11,417 nucleotides of DNA. Origin: an uncultured Prevotellaceae bacterium (GTDB taxonomy: Bacteria; Bacteroidota; Bacteroidia; Bacteroidales; Bacteroidaceae). The stretch spans positions 1 through 11,417 of the forward strand of contig CAMJLI010000051.1 of assembly GCA_946406585.1 (NCBI GenBank), in the 5' to 3' direction. Below the pieces are notes generated by a model. That model ran no database searches, had not been told where the DNA came from, and was given only the letters and a program-made list of their open reading frames with translations. Position 1 is the first letter of the stretch. Each line of letters begins with the position of its first letter. The position numbers were made by a program, and so were the translations under genes. Below, piece after piece: positions 6,962 through 11,417 of the stretch.

Positions 6962-7624
6962 ATGAAGTCAATAACATTTGAGGCGGCTCTCTTCGACCTC
7001 GACGGTGTGGTCTTCGACACTGAGCCGCAGTATTCTGTATTTTGGGGGCAGGTATGCCGCCAATATCATCCAGAAATTCCGGGATTGGAGAACAAGATAA
7101 AGGGACAGACTCTTACACAAATATTGGATGCCTATTTTGCTGAAGAAAGCATGCAGAAAGAGATAGTCCTAAGGCTCGATGAATATGAGATGGCAATGGA
7201 CTATCCGTATATTCCAGGATTCCTTTCTTTCATGCGAATGCTGCGGGAGGCTGGTGTTCGCACTGCTGTCGTGACAAGCAGCAATGTGCCCAAGATGGAA
7301 TGTGTATACAAGGCTCATCCCGATTTCCTGAAGCTTTTCGATGCCGTGCTTACGGCAGAGGATTTCGATGAAAGCAAGCCTTCTCCTGATTGTTATCTCA
7401 AGGCTGCAAAGAAACTGGGTGCAAGCAAAGGCGGCTGTGTCGTCTTCGAGGATAGTTTCAATGGCTTGCGCTCTGGCATGGCGGCTGGAATGGCTGTCGT
7501 GGGTCTTGCCACCACCAACGATGCCGATGCCATAGCACCTCTTTGCGACATTGTCGTGCCCGATTTCCAGAATTTGAAGATGGAAGATTGCTTGCATCTG
7601 TTGAATAATCATTCGGCTTCCTGA
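6962..7624 (+). CDS. HAD-family sugar-phosphate phosphatase or beta-phosphoglucomutase-like enzyme
   Basis: A 220-residue cytoplasmic HAD hydrolase with all four motifs: DLDGVVFDTE (nucleophile D12, acid/base D14), TSSN (T105, S106), Lys K139 in ESKPSPDCY, and the metal pair E163-D164 in VFEDSFNG. The helical cap between motifs I and II (about residues 20-85) is of the C1 type found in beta-phosphoglucomutases and small sugar-phosphate phosphatases. The closing phrase FEDSFNGLRSGMAAGM is typical of that group. The reaction is probably removal or transfer of phosphate on a hexose phosphate; the sequence does not decide between phosphatase and mutase. It is the first gene of a three-gene operon; its stop is one base from the ATG of the transporter, suggesting translational coupling and a shared substrate pathway. 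Confidence 0.9.
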   Translation: MKSITFEAALFDLDGVVFDTEPQYSVFWGQVCRQYHPEIPGLENKIKGQTLTQILDAYFAEESMQKEIVLRLDEYEMAMDYPYIPGFLSFMRMLREAGVRTAVVTSSNVPKMECVYKAHPDFLKLFDAVLTAEDFDESKPSPDCYLKAAKKLGASKGGCVVFEDSFNGLRSGMAAGMAVVGLATTNDADAIAPLCDIVVPDFQNLKMEDCLHLLNNHSAS

Positions 7625-7625
7625 C

Positions 7626-8828
7626 ATGAACACACAAGACACACCCGTGCATTTGCGTCTTTGGCATCGTGACTTCTGGTGTCTTTCTATGGCAAACATG
7701 CTGATTTCGATGGTTGTATATGGACAAGTGTTCATGGTGCAGTCCATCGCCCGCAATGCTCATATCCATCAGGACATCGTTGCCGAAAGTTGGGGCGCAT
7801 ACGGCTTGGGGTTGTTTGCACTTGGAGTCTTTGTGTCCTATTTGGTGCAAAGGTATAGGCGCCGGCGTGTATGCCTCGTTGCCATGGTGGGAGTGGCTGC
7901 GGCCATCGGAGGGACGTCTTTCGTCTCCTCTGTGCCGGTGGAGATGCGTGTGTTGCTTTTCTTGGGTGCAAGATTGGCAGTTGGAATGTTGTTCGGACTG
8001 GCGCAAATGGTGCTTTCGAGCACCCTGGTCATCGACATTAGCGAGTCTTACCAGCGCACGGAGGCCAACTACGTAGTGGCTTGGTTCGGGCGACTGGCGA
8101 TTGCTCTTGGTCCGTTTGCAGCCATCATGATCCATCGGTTTTACGGCGGCGAGGTTCTGACATGGACCATGGTGGCACTCGGCGTGCTGGCTGTGGTGTT
8201 GGTGCATGCCGTCAATTTCCCTTTCAGGATGCCTTCAGACAACATCAAATTGTTCAGCCTCGACCGATTCCTGCTGTTGAAGTCATGGATGCTGTTCGTC
8301 AACTTGTTCCTCGTATCGGTGGCTGTAGGCATCGTGGTGGCGTTGCGCTGGGATGATGCCTTTTTCTTTGCCGCCATGATGGTGGGATTCTTGTTGGCTA
8401 TCATGGCTGAGAAAATCGTCTTTGCCAATGCCGAATTGATGAGCGAGGCGGTTGCAGGACTGTTGTTGCTGGGCTTTGCCATATTGATGCTGTGGTCTGG
8501 ACAGGACACCAGCGGAATCACTTCAGCCATCTGTGTCGGACTGGGTGCAGGTTTGCTGGGCTCGCGCTTCCTGCTGTTCTTCATCAAGTTGAGGGACCAC
8601 TGCCAGCGTGGCACTTCCCAGAGTTCCTGCTTCCTCTCGTGGGAGTCGGGCATGGCATTGGGACTGGCCGTTGGAGTAGGGGGCTGTTGCAATGATGTTG
8701 CGGCAACGTGTCATGGTGCCGACGGTCGTCCGGCGGTCTTGATGGTTGCCATGGCCTTTGTCATTGTTGCCCTGGCAATGTATGTCGGCTTCACGCACAA
8801 ATGGTATATGAAACATAAGAACAGGTAG
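7626..8828 (+). CDS. Major facilitator superfamily transporter, 12 TM segments
   Basis: A 400-residue inner-membrane protein with about 12 hydrophobic spans, near residues 17-38, 55-73, 81-101, 106-130, 147-168, 176-197, 217-240, 244-264, 271-289, 295-315, 336-352 and 368-388. The 2-3 loop carries a basic cluster (QRYRRRR, 75-81) in the place of MFS motif A. The polar loop after TM6 (FRMPSDNIK) divides two six-helix halves as usual. The length is normal for MFS. It starts one base after the stop of the HAD gene and ends two bases before the exported YhcH-family gene, so the three are almost certainly cotranscribed. The likely role is uptake of a small molecule, perhaps the sugar processed by its neighbours; the substrate cannot be read from the sequence, and an efflux role is possible. 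Confidence 0.85.
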   Translation: MNTQDTPVHLRLWHRDFWCLSMANMLISMVVYGQVFMVQSIARNAHIHQDIVAESWGAYGLGLFALGVFVSYLVQRYRRRRVCLVAMVGVAAAIGGTSFVSSVPVEMRVLLFLGARLAVGMLFGLAQMVLSSTLVIDISESYQRTEANYVVAWFGRLAIALGPFAAIMIHRFYGGEVLTWTMVALGVLAVVLVHAVNFPFRMPSDNIKLFSLDRFLLLKSWMLFVNLFLVSVAVGIVVALRWDDAFFFAAMMVGFLLAIMAEKIVFANAELMSEAVAGLLLLGFAILMLWSGQDTSGITSAICVGLGAGLLGSRFLLFFIKLRDHCQRGTSQSSCFLSWESGMALGLAVGVGGCCNDVAATCHGADGRPAVLMVAMAFVIVALAMYVGFTHKWYMKHKNR

Positions 8829-8830
8829 TT

Positions 8831-9490
8831 ATGAAAGCAAATGGAAATGGACTTGCAAGAAGGCTGACGGTTGTTGTCTGTGCTTTCTTTTGCTGTGTCG
8901 CTGTCGGTGCACAGGGATGTTATAATGGGTATTATACGCAGTATTACAATGACAAGGCTCTTATTGCTGAAGCCAAGGCATGGGTGGAAAGTGGCGAATG
9001 GCGCAATGGCTTTGATGGTGCCTTGCCGCATTCCAGTGTGAATGTGGTGGATTTCTACTTGCAGTACAAGAAGAATCCTGAACAATGGAAGGCCTTGTTT
9101 TCATGGTTGGCAAAAACCGATTTGCTGGCTATCCCCAAAGGCAAGCACCCCATCGAGGGCTCGTCGTTGGTGGCAAGTGTGGAGGACAGCAACAACGAAC
9201 CATTGGAAAAACGCAGGAGCGAGAGCCATTTTCACAACATCGACTTTCAACTGGTGGTGAAGGGCACGGAGCGTTTCGGACTGATAGACCATTATACGAG
9301 CAAGCCCAACACCCGCTATCGTCCGGATGTCATTCATTATGACTATGATGTGGAAAAGGCATTGTTCCATGACAGCACACCCGACAGGTTCTTCATTTTC
9401 TTCCCTTCCGATTGGCACATAGCAAAGGTTGCCACGGAAAAGGACGACCAAACCATTCGTGTCATCGTCATCAAGGTGGAATACAAGTAA
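8831..9490 (+). CDS. Exported YhcH/YjgK/YiaL (EbgC, DUF386) family protein
   Basis: A 219-residue protein whose C-terminal ~150 residues fit the YhcH/EbgC cupin-like fold. The conserved block ESHFHNIDFQ (131-140, with E131, H133, H135 and D138) and GTERFGL follow the family pattern E-x-H-x(3)-D-x-Q...G-x-E. RFFIFFPSDWHIAKV contains the final His, H196. These His/Glu residues are the expected metal site. Members act on sugars: E. coli YhcH (NanQ) is reported as a sialic acid anomerase and EbgC is a beta-galactosidase subunit. Unlike those cytosolic proteins, this one begins with an arginine-containing signal peptide (about 1-28, ending VGAQG), so it is probably periplasmic. C30 follows AQG, so a lipoprotein is an alternative, but the lipobox is poor. 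It is third in the operon, 2 bp after the MFS gene. No terminator was seen downstream. Confidence 0.82.
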   Translation: MKANGNGLARRLTVVVCAFFCCVAVGAQGCYNGYYTQYYNDKALIAEAKAWVESGEWRNGFDGALPHSSVNVVDFYLQYKKNPEQWKALFSWLAKTDLLAIPKGKHPIEGSSLVASVEDSNNEPLEKRRSESHFHNIDFQLVVKGTERFGLIDHYTSKPNTRYRPDVIHYDYDVEKALFHDSTPDRFFIFFPSDWHIAKVATEKDDQTIRVIVIKVEYK

Positions 9491-9604
9491 AGATAAGATC
9501 AAGGCTTTTGGAGAAAACTGATGCAATGTGAGAAGGAATCACAAAAGATGCTTTAAGAAGCGTTTCAAGGTATCGGTTACGGCATAAAATAAGGAGGGAA
9601 GACA
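9491..9604 (+). other. Intergenic gap before fic; only a ribosome binding site recognised
   Basis: The 114-bp gap holds no clear terminator, no TTTG/TAnnTTTG promoter and no conserved RNA. The strong Shine-Dalgarno AAGGAGGG (9591-9598), 6 nt before the ATG, contrasts with the weak starts of the preceding operon. How fic is transcribed is therefore unclear; readthrough from the operon upstream is possible. Confidence 0.6.
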
Positions 9605-10681
9605 ATGACGCAACAAGACAAAGAAACACTAATTAAATTGCTGAATCAATATAGGGATTTAGGCATTTCGGAACAGATAGACTTCAAAAAATTCTATATC
9701 TACTCCATTATTGCTCATTCCACAGCCATTGAAGGCAGTACTGTGACAGAGGTGGAGGCACAACTCCTTTTCGATGAAGGTATCACCAGCAGTAAACGCA
9801 CGATACAGGAGCAGATGATGAACCTCGATCTCAAGGCCGCATACGAATATGGGATGAAATGGATTCGGCGACACGAGCCTATAACAGTAGATTGGCTTAT
9901 CTCGTTGGCTGCAAAAGTAATGAACCATACCGGCAGCGAGTATAACACAATGACTGGCAGCTTTTCGGCTGCACGAGGAGAGTTGCGTAAATTGAATGTA
10001 AGTGCAGGGCTTGGAGGTCCGTCGTATATGTCGTATCAGAAAGTGCCGTCACGTCTTGCCGCTTTTTGCGAAGAACTGAACAAGCGCCGCATATCGGTCG
10101 ACAAGACTGACCCCTGTGCTCTCTATCACCTCAGTTTTTGGGCTCATTACGAACTGGTGACCATTCATCCATGGGCAGATGGCAATGGGCGCACCAGCCG
10201 TTTGCTGATGAATTTGTTGCAAATAGAATACGACCTATTGCCAGTGAGAGTGCTCAAAGAGGACAAGATAGCTTATATTCAGGCACTTGTTGATACAAGA
10301 AATAATGAAGATATCAGCATCTTTATTGATAGCATGACGCAGTTGCATATTGAGCACATGCGTAATGATATAGACAAATTCCTCAAGACTACAGAAGAGG
10401 GAAATCGTGACGAGAGAAAAGAAACCACCCAGAGAAATGTCGCAGATAATGTCGCAGAAAAACTAACAGATAGACAACGGATTATCTTGACATTGATAGA
10501 AAGACGTGTCGCAGATGATGTCGCACAAAATGTCGCAGTAAACACAAAGTATCTCTCGGAAAAACTGAATGTAAATAGAAAAACCATTCAGCGAGATACA
10601 GCGTACTTGCAAGAGAGAAAACTCATACATTGGGTTGGATCAGACAAAACTGGCCATTGGGAAATCATAAAGGAGGAATAG
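9605..10681 (+). CDS. Fic-domain protein (AMP-transferase type) with C-terminal winged helix
   Basis: A 358-residue cytoplasmic protein. The Fic core (about 100-225) carries HPWADGNGRTSR (188-199): H188 is the catalytic His and the anion-binding GNGR is intact, with W replacing the usual F. Fic enzymes typically move AMP from ATP onto Ser, Thr or Tyr of a target protein. An inhibitory motif STAIEG (39-44, fitting S/T-x3-E-G/N with E43) makes it a class II, self-inhibited Fic. Residues about 285-356 form a winged helix-turn-helix (YLSEKLNVNRKTIQRDTAYL, then GSDKTGHWEI), suggesting DNA binding and perhaps autoregulation. Four-residue VAxN repeats interrupt the C-terminal region. The first 60 bp are about 32% G+C by hand count, well below the preceding operon, hinting at separate acquisition. 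It is not obviously paired with an antitoxin gene, as expected when the inhibitory helix is internal. Confidence 0.92.
   Translation: MTQQDKETLIKLLNQYRDLGISEQIDFKKFYIYSIIAHSTAIEGSTVTEVEAQLLFDEGITSSKRTIQEQMMNLDLKAAYEYGMKWIRRHEPITVDWLISLAAKVMNHTGSEYNTMTGSFSAARGELRKLNVSAGLGGPSYMSYQKVPSRLAAFCEELNKRRISVDKTDPCALYHLSFWAHYELVTIHPWADGNGRTSRLLMNLLQIEYDLLPVRVLKEDKIAYIQALVDTRNNEDISIFIDSMTQLHIEHMRNDIDKFLKTTEEGNRDERKETTQRNVADNVAEKLTDRQRIILTLIERRVADDVAQNVAVNTKYLSEKLNVNRKTIQRDTAYLQERKLIHWVGSDKTGHWEIIKEE
10439..10543 (+). repeat. 12-bp in-frame tandem repeats in fic (VAxN units)
   Basis: GTCGCA occurs five times, at 10439, 10451, 10508, 10520 and 10532. Steps are 12 bp within two clusters (two units, then three), all in frame. 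The units encode VADN, VAEK, VADD, VAQN and VAVN. The first cluster is in the linker before the winged helix; the second lies between its first two helices. Units differ in the last six bases, so the array is partly degenerate. Confidence 0.85.
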
Positions 10682-10705
10682 CCTATGGGATTGAGGGAGT
10701 ATAAA

Positions 10706-11132
10706 TTAATACATTGAGCGTTGCCACGGAAAGAGGGCATTGGCATACATCGGATAAACATAAATGCCTACATTCACGCCAAGGTCGTGTGTCTCTTTTG
10801 AAGAATTGGTGGGTGTACACTTGACGATGAAAGAGCCCACGGTGCTCTTCGTTGCCAATATTTTGACATCCTTATTAAAATTCTTGTTGATGGTTTCGGT
10901 TTGGTCTTTGCCATTCTCGTCAGTATAGGTCACGGTGATGGTGTAGTCTGTCAGTGTGTCATAACCATCAAGAAGTCCCACTCTGTAGCAGGCATACATA
11001 CCCACGATTGTCTTGTCGGTGGTTGGTTGGTTGGTCGCCACCTTTTTTGTCATCATCATCATCACCGCAAGATGTGGTCATTGCGCCGCAGAACAGGATG
11101 GCGGCGAGCATCCATAAAAGATTCTTTCTCAT
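10706..11132 (-). pseudogene. Small surface-type lipoprotein gene interrupted by a 4-bp frameshift
   Basis: The gene starts at 11132 with a lipoprotein signal peptide (MRKNLLWMLAAIL...TTSC) whose lipid-anchored Cys (C22) is followed by GDDDDD, like the acidic export tag of Bacteroidetes surface lipoproteins. After residue 36 (GGDQPT) the frame shifts and ends at a TGA at 10970-10968, giving a 54-residue product. The continuing domain lies in another frame, open from 11065 to 10706 (TTDKTIVGMYACYRVGLL ... ending WQRSMY). Removing one copy of the GGTT unit at 11021-11032 joins both parts into a 140-residue lipoprotein reading GGDQPTTDKTIVG. The repeat has GATx4-GAC just upstream, which gives the second frame its run of Met codons but no real start. 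The domain is a beta-rich fragment of unknown function. It could be a pseudogene, a phase-variable gene or a sequencing error. It is convergent with fic, 24 bp apart. Confidence 0.75.
11021..11035 (+). repeat. Tetranucleotide tract (GGTT)3-GGT at the frameshift
   Basis: Three perfect GGTT units (11021-11032) followed by GGT, read as CCAA-type repeats on the coding strand. Two units would keep the lipoprotein open; three put it out of frame. The tract is short compared with typical phase-variable tetranucleotide arrays. Confidence 0.85.
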
Positions 11133-11262
11133 TTTTGTTTAGTTTTGTATATAATTATTTATAATAATTTGGGTTGTTGACAAAAGATAATTTGCAACCA
11201 AGAAAAGGATATCTTGTTTTGGGGCAATCTATCTTTAAAGGAAGTTTAGGAGAAATAAATGT
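11133..11262 (-). other. A+T-rich upstream region of the lipoprotein gene; no clear promoter
   Basis: This 130-bp stretch should contain the lipoprotein promoter. The best minus-strand candidate is TATCTTTTG (11188-11180), one base longer than TAnnTTTG and without a TTTG at the right distance. No coding sequence, SD or known RNA was seen. The start is preceded by AACTAAACAAAA, typical of SD-less Bacteroidetes leaders. Confidence 0.45.
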
Positions 11263-11298
11263 TAATCGCGCTATTGGCTTTTGTCAATAGCGCGATTA
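11263..11298 (-). terminator. Perfect 14-bp hairpin, probable terminator of the gene at the right edge
   Basis: TAATCGCGCTATTG (11263-11276) and its exact reverse complement (11285-11298) enclose an 8-nt loop. It starts 30 bp after the stop of the minus-strand gene at 11329. The following minus-strand sequence (ACATTTATTTC) is only a weak U-tract, so intrinsic termination is likely but not certain. Other roles, such as a protein-binding palindrome, remain possible. Confidence 0.5.
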
Positions 11299-11328
11299 TA
11301 AATATTAGGTGTGCAAAGTCCAGTGATG

Positions 11329-11417
11329 CTACATGTCATTTAACTCCTTTAAGGCTTTTGCCTTTTTCTTTTCTGCCTTTAATTTGTCTTTTTCTGCTTT
11401 TGCAGCTTGCTTCTGGA
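11329..11417 (-). CDS. C-terminal end of an unidentified Lys/Ala-rich protein (5' part missing)
   Basis: An open minus-strand frame enters from the right edge and ends at TAG (11331-11329), giving 28 residues. The tail is highly charged and probably helical or coiled-coil: QKQAAKAEKDKLKAEKKK, then AKALKELNDM. Such Lys/Ala/Glu tails occur in many unrelated proteins, so no function is given. The hairpin at 11263-11298 is well placed to end its transcript. Confidence 0.6.
   Translation of the reverse strand, partial: QKQAAKAEKDKLKAEKKKAKALKELNDM

Noticed and set aside
7458..8207. Minus-strand open frame of 249 codons opposite the HAD and MFS genes
   Set aside because: His/Gln-rich translation typical of the antisense of a membrane-protein gene; no start signal.
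10706..11065. Taking the 119-codon frame beginning with five Met codons as an intact gene
   Set aside because: The Met run is an out-of-frame reading of the Asp repeat after the lipobox Cys; the true start with signal peptide is at 11132 in another frame.

Overview
The window looks like chromosomal DNA of a Bacteroidales bacterium, probably Prevotella or a close relative. Four things point there: promoters of the Bacteroidetes -33/-7 type (TTTG, 19-bp gap, TAnnTTTG); secreted proteins with the Prevotella-style 'WNTLCLPFD' motif and a 'YNVNGQ...KGVYV..GNKIIIK' C-terminus; a lipoprotein leader ending in Cys-Gly-Asp5; and frequent starts with no Shine-Dalgarno in A+T-rich leaders. This is inferred from sequence style, not from a database match.

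Layout, left to right. (1) 1-1013, minus: N-terminal 337 residues of a secreted histidine acid phosphatase (phytase/MINPP-like), with a textbook promoter. (2) 1122-1248, minus: tRNA-Ser(GGA) with its own Rho-independent terminator. (3) 1438-4001, plus: an ABC half-transporter of the exporter type, followed by a short J-domain co-chaperone with a single C-terminal beta domain. (4) 4008-6788, minus: a two-gene unit encoding a large secreted protein with two probable OB-fold modules and, 15 bp downstream, a secreted NucA/Serratia-type DNA/RNA nuclease. It is convergent with the J-protein gene, only 6 bp away. (5) 6899-9490, plus: a tightly packed operon (gaps of 1 and 2 bp) of a HAD sugar-phosphate phosphatase/mutase, a 12-TM MFS transporter and an exported YhcH/EbgC-family protein, driven by a perfect promoter. 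(6) 9605-10681, plus: an A+T-richer Fic AMP-transferase-like protein with a C-terminal winged helix and 12-bp coding repeats. (7) 10706-11132, minus: a small surface-lipoprotein gene broken by what looks like one extra copy of a 4-bp repeat. (8) 11263-11417: a perfect 14-bp hairpin and the Lys/Ala-rich C-terminus of an unidentified minus-strand gene.

How the genes may work together: the phosphatase, nuclease pair and HAD-MFS-YhcH operon are each consistent with scavenging of phosphate, nucleic acid and sugars outside or at the envelope of a gut or oral anaerobe. The most system-like unit is the OB-fold protein plus nuclease pair, which could bind and degrade extracellular DNA or RNA. The most striking sequence event is the tetranucleotide frameshift in the lipoprotein gene. 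No CRISPR array, insertion sequence, prophage or replication origin was seen.
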